This document shows positions 16,034 to 25,857 of a stretch of 64,000 nucleotides of DNA, in pieces (the stretch's first letter is position 1; every line of letters begins with the position of its first letter). The notes below the pieces were generated by a model that was not told the DNA's origin, ran no database searches, and was given only the letters and a program-made list of their open reading frames with translations. The stretch is taken from assembly GCA_003223935.1 (NCBI GenBank), contig QHXQ01000019.1:124001-188000 (forward strand), in the 5' to 3' direction. The position numbers and the translations under genes were made by a program. The DNA is from Acidobacteriota bacterium. GTDB taxonomy: Bacteria > Acidobacteriota > Blastocatellia > Pyrinomonadales > Pyrinomonadaceae.

Positions 16034-16606
16034 TTAGTTGCCGCTCGAAGACCCGTGCGCCAGAAAATCGCGCAGGATAATCACGGCGGCGGCACTGTCA
16101 ACGCGCGCCTTTAACTCTTCCTCCGTGATACGTTCGGCCCGCAACTCATTCTCGGCCTCGCGTGAAGTCAATCGTTCGTCCTGCAAATAGACGGGCACGT
16201 CAAGCGAAAGTTCTATGTTGCGCGCGATCCGGCGCGCTTCATGCGCCGCGTCGCCCTCAGTGCCGTCCAATCTGAGCGGCAAACCAATTACCACCCCGCG
16301 CGCGTCAAACTGCTCGCGCAAGTTTTTGATTTCGCGCAGGAGTCGCTTCCAGTTGCTCCGGCGCAGGGCGGGCAAAGGGCGGGCGGTCAGACGCAACTCG
16401 TCGGAGACGGCGACGCCGACGCGGCGCGTGCCCAAGTCGAGCGCGAGCAGACGACCATGCGGGGCGACGGTCGCATCTGCGTCTAACTTGTCGTCTCGGT
16501 CTGGCAAAGTTGTCTCGAACGCGGCGCGAGCGAGTATAACGCAAGCCTTTGGCGGCGTGCTAAAGGGCGCGGCTTTCTTGCGACCCAAACCGCGCTCCTG
16601 TATCAT
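16034..16606 (-). CDS. ruvX: RuvX/YqgF Holliday junction resolvase-like nuclease
   Basis: The RNase H-like YqgF domain starts at LLALDLGTRRVGVAVSDE and continues with GVVIGLPLRLDGTEG, VYLQDERLTSREAE and VDSAAAVIILRDFL, the conserved family motifs with the acidic catalytic residues. YqgF enzymes act in 16S rRNA 5' end maturation and have resolvase-like activity. The ATG at 16606 gives 190 residues, about 50 more than usual before the domain; a start closer to the domain, at a TTG or GTG, is likely and the N-terminus is uncertain. Confidence 0.9.
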   Translation of the reverse strand: MIQERGLGRKKAAPFSTPPKACVILARAAFETTLPDRDDKLDADATVAPHGRLLALDLGTRRVGVAVSDELRLTARPLPALRRSNWKRLLREIKNLREQFDARGVVIGLPLRLDGTEGDAAHEARRIARNIELSLDVPVYLQDERLTSREAENELRAERITEEELKARVDSAAAVIILRDFLAHGSSSGN

Positions 16607-16698
16607 CGCTTTGCGCTGCCCGACGCGCAAGCATCTTTAACAAGCAGCCTCTAGCTCGGCGAGACGGCTGTTGGGCCACGAAACTTAGGAGTCTTTGG

Positions 16699-17982
16699 AT
16701 GTCTTTCCGCAGTAAATTTATCATCGTCGTCTTTTCCGCGACGCTCGCGATCTACTCCGTCATCGGCGGCTGGATGCTCACGCGCGCGCAACAACAGAAC
16801 GATCCCGGCGCGCAGCTACGCATCTTCGAGAGCGTGCTCCAACACATACGCGACGACTATGTGGACGAGCCTGATCTCAACAAAGTACGCGCGGGCGCCT
16901 TGCGCGGTCTCGCCTACGGTCTCGATCCATATTCAACTTATCTGACCGTGGATCAAGTGCGCGACTATCGGGCCAACACGGACAAGAGCGCAGTCGGCAT
17001 CGGCGCAGAGCTTTCGCAGGTCGCCTCTTATCTCTACGTGATCGCGCCGGTCAAAGGCGGCCCCGCAGAGCAAGCAGGCGTGCAAGCCGGCGACATCATC
17101 GAGTACATTGACAGCAAGGCGACGCGCGACATCTCGCTCTACGATGCCAAGCAGCTTTTGAACGGCGGGCCGGGCACAGAGGTCAAACTGCGCATCCTGC
17201 GCGCCTCAACGCGCCCGTTGACTGTTACAGTCAAGCGTGCGCCGGTGACCGTGCCTGCGGCCGAAGGGCGGATGGAAGCGGGCCGCATTGGGGTCGTGCG
17301 CATCAACAGTCTCGCGGACGGCGAAGCGACGGACGTGCAGAAGCGCGTGCAAGAGTTGCAGAAGCAGGGCGCGCAGAAGTTCGTGCTCGACCTGCGCAGC
17401 GTCGCAGGCGGCTCGCTCGCGGAAGGCATGAAGGTGGCGAACCTCTTCATCCGCGACGGCACGCTCGCACAGACTGTCGGGCGCGGCGGCAAGACGATCA
17501 AGACCTTAACGGCCGATCCAAAGCTGGCGATCTTCGACGGCCCCGTCGTCGCTGTTATTGATCGCGGCACGGCAGGCGCAGCCGAAGTCGTCGCCTCTGC
17601 GTTCATCGAGCGCAAGCGCGGCGATGTGGTCGGCGAGAAGAGTTTCGGCGCGGGCGCGGAGCAGCAACTCTTCACGCTGCGCAATGGCGATGGTCTGTTG
17701 CTTACGGTCGTTAAGTGGGCATCGAGCAACGGCAAGCCGTTCCTCGGCACAGGCGTCGTGCCTTCGGTCGAAGTCAAACGGCCTGAGTTGGCCGAAGCGG
17801 TTGACCCGGACGATCTGACCGGCAACGACGACGACGCTATCGCGCGCCCGCAGCCGCAGACCGGAGACAAGCACGAGGTTGCGCCCGAAGCTGCCTCGCC
17901 CAAGCAGCAGCCCGAAGATACGCAACTCAAGAAGGCGCTCGAACTCCTGCGCGAGAACAAGCAGGTGCAGAAAGCGGCTTGA
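16699..17982 (+). CDS. S41 (CtpA-like) peptidase homologue lacking the Ser-Lys dyad
   Basis: A 427-residue protein with the full C-terminal-processing-protease layout: N-terminal membrane anchor or signal (IIVVFSATLAIYSVIGGWML), helical region, PDZ domain (~98-170, AEQAGVQAGDIIEYID) and S41 core. In active members the core reads T-A-S-A-x-E and, 25 residues later, F-G-K-G. Here these are T291-A-G293-A-A-E and F-G-A318-G, so both catalytic Ser and Lys are replaced. The fold-determining surroundings (VVAVIDRGTAGAAEVVASAF, VVGEKSFG) are intact. It is probably a non-proteolytic scaffold or binding protein in the periplasm. The C-terminus is Pro/Gln/Glu-rich. Confidence 0.88.
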   Translation: MSFRSKFIIVVFSATLAIYSVIGGWMLTRAQQQNDPGAQLRIFESVLQHIRDDYVDEPDLNKVRAGALRGLAYGLDPYSTYLTVDQVRDYRANTDKSAVGIGAELSQVASYLYVIAPVKGGPAEQAGVQAGDIIEYIDSKATRDISLYDAKQLLNGGPGTEVKLRILRASTRPLTVTVKRAPVTVPAAEGRMEAGRIGVVRINSLADGEATDVQKRVQELQKQGAQKFVLDLRSVAGGSLAEGMKVANLFIRDGTLAQTVGRGGKTIKTLTADPKLAIFDGPVVAVIDRGTAGAAEVVASAFIERKRGDVVGEKSFGAGAEQQLFTLRNGDGLLLTVVKWASSNGKPFLGTGVVPSVEVKRPELAEAVDPDDLTGNDDDAIARPQPQTGDKHEVAPEAASPKQQPEDTQLKKALELLRENKQVQKAA

Positions 17983-17999
17983 GCTGCAAACTAGAGAAC

Positions 18000-18040
18000 A
18001 GCGAAAAGGGCCAGAGCAACTTGCTCCGGCCCTTTTCGCT
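18000..18040. terminator. Bidirectional intrinsic terminator
   Basis: A strong hairpin: GCGAAAAGGGCC pairs with GGCCCTTTTCGC, and GAGCAA with TTGCTC inside it. The A and T runs in the stem serve both strands. It lies between the converging S41 and amidohydrolase genes. Confidence 0.88.
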
Positions 18041-18050
18041 TGCACGTAAG

Positions 18051-19220
18051 TCATAGCTCTGGATGAGACATAAAGACGGTTGCCGGCAGACGCTTGTTCG
18101 TGCCGGGCAGTCGGAGACAGCGTTTGAGCGTAAAATCGAAGAGGAGCGGATTGAAGCCGTAAATCTCGCGCAAGGACGCGCGCTCGTCCGCGTTGATGTA
18201 GCCGCCGTCGAGCAGGGGCTTCGTGCGGATGAGCACGTTGATCGCGGGCAGCGGATAATCGCTCCCGTTGACGAGTCTGTGATGCAAATCCTCGCGCGCG
18301 ATGATGGTTGAGAGCGGCGCGCCGATGCGGTTGAACTGCGTCATCGCGGAGATGTCGCCGAAGAGAAGGCCGTCGTAACGCTTGTCGTCCATCAGCCGCA
18401 TGAACAGATCGAAGTTGCTCATGCGCCGCCGTTGCGGGTCGTCCAAGTCTTCGTTCTGACCTAACCCGGCGCAATGCGCGACGATGGTTTTGACGCCATG
18501 CTCAAGCGGGCGACGCAAGCGCAACGGATTACCCCACTTTTGATCCTCTTCCGCCTCGACCGCCTTCTCCTCGCCGCCGTGACTCAAGAGCACAAGGTCA
18601 AGCTCCTTCATCCTTCGATAAAACGGATCGCACAACTCATCCGCCGGATCAATCCCCATCGCATTCGGCAACCACTTGACCATACGCCCACCGCGCCCGG
18701 CCCACTTCGCTAATTCCTCAAGCGCATCCGGGCAATAAGGATTCACAGAGATGACCGGCTCGAACAAACGGGGATGCTCAGCCGCGAGCGCGAAGACATA
18801 TTCGTTCGGCACGTAGAACTCCGTCTTGGCCAGATTCGCCGTCCCGTCTCGGTTGTAATTTTTATCAAACGCCAGCAGCCGATACTTGCCGTGCTCCTCT
18901 ATGTGTTCGATGAGACTGACAAGCCGCGCGGCGAACTCCTTATCTGCCCGCTCCAAATGTTCAACCCCCGCGCCGCTCAGATAGACTGCGAACTTGATGC
19001 GATGAAACGGGTGCTTCCAAGTCCGCATCTTGGGATTGACGGCGTTCGCGCTATCGCCCGTGCCGATGCCCGCGATGTGCGTGTGATAATCAACGAGTCG
19101 CGCCGGGTCAACGTCCGCAAACGCACGCTTGACGAGATCGCTCGCCTTCACGCTCAGCCGGTCTTTCAACTCTTCCGGCCGATGTGTGAAAGCTCCGCCG
19201 ATATGTTTCAACAGACACAT
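18051..19220 (-). CDS. Amidohydrolase-superfamily metal hydrolase
   Basis: A 389-residue TIM-barrel enzyme of the amidohydrolase-2 type. Candidate metal ligands appear in the expected order: H-x-H in LVDYHTHI (~residue 44), Lys/His positions in GGRMVKWLPN and LVLLSHGGEE, His in TIVAHCAGLG, and Asp in LVNGSDYPLP. The substrate is unknown. GDISAMTQFNRI and NGSDYPLPAINVL suggest a decarboxylase or metal-dependent hydrolase acting on a small organic acid. It is monocistronic between a terminator and the TIR gene. Confidence 0.82.
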   Translation of the reverse strand: MCLLKHIGGAFTHRPEELKDRLSVKASDLVKRAFADVDPARLVDYHTHIAGIGTGDSANAVNPKMRTWKHPFHRIKFAVYLSGAGVEHLERADKEFAARLVSLIEHIEEHGKYRLLAFDKNYNRDGTANLAKTEFYVPNEYVFALAAEHPRLFEPVISVNPYCPDALEELAKWAGRGGRMVKWLPNAMGIDPADELCDPFYRRMKELDLVLLSHGGEEKAVEAEEDQKWGNPLRLRRPLEHGVKTIVAHCAGLGQNEDLDDPQRRRMSNFDLFMRLMDDKRYDGLLFGDISAMTQFNRIGAPLSTIIAREDLHHRLVNGSDYPLPAINVLIRTKPLLDGGYINADERASLREIYGFNPLLFDFTLKRCLRLPGTNKRLPATVFMSHPEL

Positions 19221-19297
19221 GGTTCAACCTCTAAATATCTTCACTGTTATGAACTAAACGCCGCGCGCGCAGCATCCTACATAATAGGCAAAGATAA

Positions 19298-20254
19298 TTA
19301 TTCTATTTTTAGGTCACGCAGCAAGCGGTTGAGCGCCTTCTGGTAGTTAACCTCATTCTGCCAATGTCTAAAATCACCGATGTGGCGTGTTCTACGTATT
19401 AATGCTGCCCATGCAGACTCGCTGCTTTGCACGGAATCATCTAAACGTATTGGGAAAACAATATTTTGTTTCCCTCCAGTCTGAGATGTAGATATGCGCT
19501 CTTCTTCCAATGCGCATTCTACCTCGTACTCTACCCAAGCACTTGAAATCGAATTCTCCGAAAGTATGAGCAAAAACTTTTCACGTGCCTTGATCGATTC
19601 TTCAATTTGGCCCCAAAATTTATCACCAATTTTTAAATCTTCATGTGCAAACCAACAAGGTACTCCTTGCTTGCGTAAGTCTGCATAGATGCGATTAGCA
19701 AACTCTCGATCCTTGCTTGAATAACTTATAAAGCAAGAATGGAACTTAATTGATTGGTGTGTTGTAGTCTTGGGCGGCCCTTGTTTCAAGACAGAGTTGC
19801 AGAAAGGGCAATCAATGAGAGCAGTTGCATAACTTACGCCAGGAATATAATTCTTCCAAAGTTCGAAACAAAGATGGGCAGTTACATCAATTTCGGATTG
19901 AGTCAAACATCCCGGGCATGCTGGTTCGATTACTCCTTCTGTTGAGATGCTAAAGGGTTTCCGTTTTACAGGTGTGTTTGATTCAACGCTCATCACCTTA
20001 CAATGATTACACAAATAGCGATTGACGATCTGTCTTTCGCAAATTGGGCATGTGACTTCAACATCATTGACACGGGTGGTGATATTCGAAGGCCAAAAAT
20101 GTCGGCAGTCGCAGCAATACTCCCAAAAATATTCAAAGGGAAAATTACCGGCGAGTGGATGTGGGCCATTCTGACAAGTAATTGTGCCTGCACTGACATC
20201 AGAAAAGCTGATCTTGTGGGTCTGGCAAAAGAACCTCAGATATCGCTCTGTCAT
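19298..20254 (-). CDS. TIR-domain protein with N-terminal cysteine-rich zinc-ribbon-like region
   Basis: A 318-residue protein. Residues ~1-155 hold C-x-x-C pairs at 69/72, 82/85, 113/116 and 149/152, plus Cys47/48/50, resembling zinc ribbons. A TIR domain starts at SCFISYSSKDREFANRIY (~173) and continues through VPCWFAHEDLKIGDKFW to W240-x3-E244, the position of the catalytic Glu in NAD-cleaving TIRs. The DNA is clearly more AT-rich than the neighbours, and codon choice differs, suggesting transfer. TIR proteins of this kind are known in antiphage defence and signalling; no partner sensor gene is adjacent. Function is inferred. Confidence 0.85.
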   Translation of the reverse strand: MTERYLRFFCQTHKISFSDVSAGTITCQNGPHPLAGNFPFEYFWEYCCDCRHFWPSNITTRVNDVEVTCPICERQIVNRYLCNHCKVMSVESNTPVKRKPFSISTEGVIEPACPGCLTQSEIDVTAHLCFELWKNYIPGVSYATALIDCPFCNSVLKQGPPKTTTHQSIKFHSCFISYSSKDREFANRIYADLRKQGVPCWFAHEDLKIGDKFWGQIEESIKAREKFLLILSENSISSAWVEYEVECALEEERISTSQTGGKQNIVFPIRLDDSVQSSESAWAALIRRTRHIGDFRHWQNEVNYQKALNRLLRDLKIE

Positions 20255-20290
20255 ATCATTTAATGAAACAAGTTCAATGTAAGAGCAGTC

Positions 20291-21862
<1,572 letters not shown>

Positions 21863-21870
21863 GTTGCTAA

Positions 21871-22070
21871 ATGATGAATGATGAACGATGAACGATGAGC
21901 TTCAAAACGCGAGCCATTGTAACATCGAACGCCCGAAACCGCGCTTCGCGTTCTTTGCGTCTTTGCGTGAGGTTATTCATTCGTCTGTATCCTCCCCACG
22001 CAAAGACGCAAAGAGGGAACGCAAAGATAGCTTGCCTTTAGTTCATCATTCATCGCACATCGTTCATCGT
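21871..22070. repeat. Intergenic heptamer/octamer tandem repeats with inverted arms
   Basis: The gap between the carboxylase and ABC permease genes holds nested repeats and no gene. Outer arms: ATGATGAATGATGAACGATGA (21871 on) and its rough complement near 22042-22070, built from ATGAACG units. Inner arms: CTTTGCGTCTTTGCGTG (21953-21969) and its exact complement (21997-22013), built from CTTTGCGT units. Compare 24404 and 31676. Confidence 0.7.
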
Positions 22071-22074
22071 TTTC

Positions 22075-22899
22075 TCACCCGATCATACGGCGGCGCAAAC
22101 TTCGCATGGCCCATTCGGCGCAGGCGAGAGCAGTGATGATGAGGTAGAGCAGTTCGAGCCAGTGCGTCCAACGCAGTTGCCCGATCAAGAGTGCGCGCGT
22201 CAGGTCAATCGCGCTGGTGATGGGGATGAGCCAAGCGATGGCCTGCAAGGGCGTGGGCAGCACGCCCACGGGAAACCAGACGCCGCAGAGAAAGATGGCG
22301 GAGAAGAAGAGGGCGATGTAGAGGTTGTAAGAGTCTATGTCGTGTATGTGCGCGGTGACGCCGAGCGAGAGCGCGCCAGTGAAGAAGCTACCGGCGAGGA
22401 GCGGCAGCGGCACGAGCAAGGCCCACCAAGACTCGGCCGCGCCGAAGCATGTGAGCACGAGCATGATGATGAGCGCGTCAATCAGAGATTTCGACGCGGC
22501 CCAACAGATTTCGGCGCAGGCGAGCGACTCGGCCTCGACCGGCGTGGCGAGGATCGCGTCAAAGGTCGCTTGATAGACCATGCGAAAGTAAGAGCCGTAA
22601 GCCGTCTCAAACATGGCGCGCGAGAGACAAGCGAAACCGAGCACGCCCGCGCCGACAAACGCGAGATAAGGCACGCCCGCGACACGCGCAGCAATGAGCG
22701 AGCCGACGCCCCAGCCGAACGCAAAGACCATAAAGACCGGCTCGATCAGAGGCGCAGCCAACTCCATCTTCCAGAGCCGCAGATAGACCTCTAAATGTCT
22801 CTGCCAGACGGCGAACGCATCGCGCAAGTGGACACGTGCGAACGCCGTCCGCAATGAAGCAGACCTGTTGCTAACGGTTGAATCAATCATTGCTGCCAA
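22075..22899 (-). CDS. ABC-2 type transporter permease (NodJ-like)
   Basis: A 274-residue integral membrane protein with about six hydrophobic helices, e.g. FMVFAFGWGVGSLIAARVAG, SLIDALIIMLVLTCFGAA, LPLLAGSFFTGALSLGVTA and the C-terminal LLYLIITALACAEWAM. The arrangement and the YLAFVGAGVLGFACLSRAMFE and FFSAIFLCGVWFPVGVLP segments are typical of ABC-2 exporters of lipids, polysaccharide or drugs (NodJ/DrrB type). The cognate ATPase lies two genes upstream at 23408. Substrate unknown. Confidence 0.88.
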   Translation of the reverse strand: MAAMIDSTVSNRSASLRTAFARVHLRDAFAVWQRHLEVYLRLWKMELAAPLIEPVFMVFAFGWGVGSLIAARVAGVPYLAFVGAGVLGFACLSRAMFETAYGSYFRMVYQATFDAILATPVEAESLACAEICWAASKSLIDALIIMLVLTCFGAAESWWALLVPLPLLAGSFFTGALSLGVTAHIHDIDSYNLYIALFFSAIFLCGVWFPVGVLPTPLQAIAWLIPITSAIDLTRALLIGQLRWTHWLELLYLIITALACAEWAMRSLRRRMIG

Positions 22900-22911
22900 C
22901 TGAATCCGCCA

Positions 22912-23418
22912 TCATTCATTAAAAGGAAACTCGCGGCGTTCGATGAGCGCAAGCAACTCTATGAGCGCGCGGCGGACTTGCGCGCGCAACTCTGTCGAAT
23001 AGTTGAACTCTTCAGCGTGGCGTGCGAAATCGTCTTCATCAAGCACGCGATAACTAAAATCAGGCGCGACGAGCACGTCAATGTCTAGGTCAATGAAACT
23101 TAACACTCGGCCGTCGAAGCGCGCGGGCTGATTGAGGTTGCAATAGTAGTTGCGCAAGCGCCCGTCCGGTTCGCGGAAACGAAAGACGCTGTACCAACGA
23201 TCCGTCCAATAGTATTCGGTGCTGAGTGTGCCGCGCGCGATCAGTCCGAGCAGAGGGTGTTGCACCTCTTCGACAAAGACGCCGTCGAGGACGACGAGCG
23301 CGCCCGTCTGCTCAACCAGTCGCGCGTCCCAACGGCGATGCAGCCGACCATCGAGTTTGCGCGCGTGGACGATGATAGGCACATCCGTCGTTGCTTGCGC
23401 ATGCAGTTCACTCGTCAT
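22912..23418 (-). CDS. DUF402 domain protein
   Basis: A 168-residue protein with the DUF402 pattern: a beta-rich N-terminus with RGTLSTEYYWTDRWYSVFRF, then LRNYYCNLNQPA and the acidic metal-binding run FIDLDIDVLVAPDF. Family members include nucleoside di/triphosphatases and the RNA-binding FAU-1 C-terminal domain. It overlaps the preceding ATPase gene by 11 bp and is 12 bp from the permease gene, so it is translationally coupled inside an ABC operon, an uncommon setting. A role with the transporter is inference. Confidence 0.82.
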   Translation of the reverse strand: MTSELHAQATTDVPIIVHARKLDGRLHRRWDARLVEQTGALVVLDGVFVEEVQHPLLGLIARGTLSTEYYWTDRWYSVFRFREPDGRLRNYYCNLNQPARFDGRVLSFIDLDIDVLVAPDFSYRVLDEDDFARHAEEFNYSTELRAQVRRALIELLALIERREFPFNE

Positions 23419-24394
23419 GCGCCGTCAATCCTTCCTCCGGCGTGTCGCCGACGATGTCTAGGAAGACGTCTTCAAGATTGGCCGGGCGCAGGAAGGTGCG
23501 CGGGGCAGGGTAGTGCTTCATCAGAGGCATCAACGCATCTGGTGTTGCGGCAAAGTAGAGATGCGCGCCTGCGCGTGTGAGCGCGCGCACGTGTGCCGTG
23601 GTAGATAAGAGCGGCGCGGCACCCGCGTCGCGCACTTCAAGCGCGTAGTGTGCGAAGCGCGCGGCGATCAGTTCGCGCGGCGAACCGGCGGCGAGCACGC
23701 GCCCGCGCCCGATGATGAGCAGACGATCACAGAGCCGCTCGGCTTCGTCCATATAATGCGTGGAGATGATGAGCGTCAGCCCGGTCTGCCGGCGCAACTC
23801 TTCGAGGCGCTGCCAGATTTCCTGTCGCACTTGCGGATCGAGGCCCGTCGTCGGTTCATCAAGCACGAGCAGGCGCGGCTCATGCAAGAGCGCACGCGCG
23901 ATCATCAGCCGCCGCTTCATGCCGCCCGATAACTCTTCGACGCGCGCGTCGGCGCGCTCGCTCATGCCGATGAAGGCGAGTAGTTCAACAGTCTTTGTGA
24001 GCGCACGGGCGCGCGGCAGATGAAAATAGCGCGCATAGACGAGCAGGTTCTGGCGGACTGAAAGATCAGGATCAAGATTGTTCTCTTGCGAAACGACGCC
24101 GAGCATTGAGCGAATCGCGCGCCCGGCGCGGCGCACGTCTAAGCCTTCGACCGAGAGCGCGCCCGCCGTCAGAGGCGTGCGGCAAGCGATCATGCGCATG
24201 GTCGTTGACTTGCCCGCACCGTTCGGCCCCAGCAGGCCGAACGCCTCACCGCGCGCGACCGTGAAATCAATCGCGTCAACGGCTCTGCGCATGCCATAGA
24301 CTTTAGTGAGGCCCTGCGCCTCAACGACCGGTTCGGCCTTGACGGCAGGCTCTCGTGCACGTGGCGCAGGCGCAATTTCGATCTCTGTGCTCAT
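23408..24394 (-). CDS. ABC transporter ATP-binding protein (NodI/DrrA-like)
   Basis: A 328-residue ATPase with Walker A GPNGAGKST, Q-loop VVSQENNLD, signature VEELSGGMKRRL, Walker B LLVLDEPTTGLD and the His of ISTHYMDEAERL. The ~25-residue N-terminus (EIAPAPRAREPAVKAEP) is an Ala/Pro/Glu-rich extension before the domain, and a DrrA-type C-terminal tail follows. It powers the permease encoded at 22075. ATG at 24394 is preferred to the TTG at 24409, because that one lies inside a hairpin repeat. Confidence 0.92.
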   Translation of the reverse strand: MSTEIEIAPAPRAREPAVKAEPVVEAQGLTKVYGMRRAVDAIDFTVARGEAFGLLGPNGAGKSTTMRMIACRTPLTAGALSVEGLDVRRAGRAIRSMLGVVSQENNLDPDLSVRQNLLVYARYFHLPRARALTKTVELLAFIGMSERADARVEELSGGMKRRLMIARALLHEPRLLVLDEPTTGLDPQVRQEIWQRLEELRRQTGLTLIISTHYMDEAERLCDRLLIIGRGRVLAAGSPRELIAARFAHYALEVRDAGAAPLLSTTAHVRALTRAGAHLYFAATPDALMPLMKHYPAPRTFLRPANLEDVFLDIVGDTPEEGLTAHDE

Positions 24395-24403
24395 CTCTGA
24401 TGA

Positions 24404-24469
24404 GTTCAAAGTTTAAGGTTCAATGTTCAAGGTTGTCCAATCTTGAGCTTTGAACCTTAAACTTTGAAC
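24404..24469. repeat. Inverted repeat with 7-base periodicity upstream of the ABC operon
   Basis: A perfect 20-bp stem begins GTTCAAAGTTTAAGGTTCAA (24404-24423) and closes at 24450-24469. The left arm and loop are built from degenerate xGTTCAA heptamers. It sits just before the ATPase gene and after the FAH gene on the same strand. Confidence 0.78.
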
Positions 24470-24491
24470 CTTGTGCTTTGCGCTTAACGAT

Positions 24492-25271
24492 TCAACGCGC
24501 GCGGACAAAATTGCGCAGCACGCCAACGCCTTCGACTTCGACTTCGACCGTGTCACCGGCCGCAAGTGGCCCGACGCCTGCGGGTGTGCCGGTGGCGATC
24601 AGGTCGCCGGGTTCCATGGTCATGATGTTTGAGATGTAGCGGATGAGGAAGGGGATGGGGAAGGCCATCGCGCTGGTGCGCCCTTGTTGCCTGAGCTCTC
24701 TGTTGACGCGCGTGGTGACTGCGACGTCCAAGGGATCGAGTTCGGTTTCGATGTAAGGGCCGACGGGGCAGAAGGTGTCGAAAGATTTGGCGCGGGTGAA
24801 CTGCACGTCTTTGCGTTGCAGGTCGCGCGCTGTCACGTCGTTGAGGCAGGTGTAGCCGAGCACGTAGTCGAGCGGATCGTCTGCCGCACTCAAACGCCGC
24901 GCTTGGCGTCCGATAACGACAGCGAGTTCGCCTTCATGTTCGACCCGCTCAGAAGCGGCGGGCAACTCGATGGTCGCGTCGGGGCCGATGAGCGCCGACG
25001 GAGCTTTGAGAAAGAGCAGCGGCTCGTCGGGCATCGGGTTGCCGAGTTCGGCCGCGTGCGCCAGATAGTTGCGCCCGACGCAGACGATCTTCGAGGGCGT
25101 GACGGGCACGATGAGCGTCGCTTCGTTGAGCGCACAGGCCGGCCCGGTCTCAGGCGGCGCAAACGTGAGACGGAAGATTTCATCAGCCGCGAGCGGGAAA
25201 ATCTCCGCGCCGACGACGAACCCGTAGCGCGGCTCAACAGCCGAGCGTGTAGAGTAGCGGCAGAGTTTCAT
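24492..25271 (-). CDS. Fumarylacetoacetate hydrolase (FAH) family protein
   Basis: A 259-residue FAH-fold enzyme. Seen motifs are VCVGRNYLAHAAELGN, EPLLFLKAPSALIGP, the metal ligands in VEHEGELAVVIG, YTCLNDVTARDLQ, AKSFDTFCPVGP and GDLIATGTPAGVGP. These fit the branch with 2-hydroxyhepta-2,4-diene-dioate isomerase, acylpyruvate hydrolase and oxaloacetate decarboxylase activities. The N-terminal CRYSTRSAVEPRYGFVVG is a short lead domain. The exact substrate cannot be told. ATG at 25271 is used; an upstream extension is unlikely. Confidence 0.92.
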   Translation of the reverse strand: MKLCRYSTRSAVEPRYGFVVGAEIFPLAADEIFRLTFAPPETGPACALNEATLIVPVTPSKIVCVGRNYLAHAAELGNPMPDEPLLFLKAPSALIGPDATIELPAASERVEHEGELAVVIGRQARRLSAADDPLDYVLGYTCLNDVTARDLQRKDVQFTRAKSFDTFCPVGPYIETELDPLDVAVTTRVNRELRQQGRTSAMAFPIPFLIRYISNIMTMEPGDLIATGTPAGVGPLAAGDTVEVEVEGVGVLRNFVRAR

Positions 25272-25338
25272 GTTGCTGCTCAGGCCGCGCGGGCGGCGCA
25301 CTGAGCATCTATGCGAACCGCGCGGCCTGAGTTTATCT

Positions 25339-25695
25339 TCATCCTTTGAAGGCGAAAGGCGATAGCAGGATTCTGGAAAATTCTCCGTTCCCGCTCAGTT
25401 CGGCTTGGCCGAACTGGTTGATGTTGACGTGTATGTCCCCGCCGCCTTCATAGCGAAAGATAAGCTCCTCGCCTTGATAGCTGAGCAGCACGCCCCATGT
25501 CGCTTGACTGTGACCGCCGACTTTCTTGTCACCGATGTCAATGAAATTGATGCTGCCAAAGCCGGGAACTTCGATGTAGCCGTTACCCAAGGCGTGCGGC
25601 ACCTTATGTGGTCGCTTGTCGCCAGCATTAACGACCATGCCGAAGGCTCTGAGCGTTTCGTGATAATTGTTGGTGATGGTGATGTGCCAAGACAT
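25339..25695 (-). CDS. Small hypothetical protein
   Basis: A 118-residue, beta-rich soluble protein without signal peptide or Cys. It starts MSWHITITNNYHETLRAFG and is rich in Gly and aromatic residues (YIEVPGFGSINFIDIG, ATWGVLLSYQGEELIFRYEG). ATG at 25695 follows an excellent AGGAG site (in AGAGAGGAGACGC). The pattern is somewhat like aegerolysin or other beta-sandwich proteins that bind membranes or carbohydrate, but I do not recognise the family. Confidence 0.66.
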   Translation of the reverse strand: MSWHITITNNYHETLRAFGMVVNAGDKRPHKVPHALGNGYIEVPGFGSINFIDIGDKKVGGHSQATWGVLLSYQGEELIFRYEGGGDIHVNINQFGQAELSGNGEFSRILLSPFAFKG

Positions 25696-25857
25696 TTGCG
25701 TCTCCTCTCTGCTTGGGGAAATCGAGCCAGCCTGCGCGGCCCTGTTAGCGCCGGCGCAGCTAATCAACTCACTTGAAGCCACTGTTACTCGCTACTGCTG
25801 TCGATCTGTTATGCGCGCAAACGAAGCACGAATAAATGATGCAGCGCCGGCCACAGA

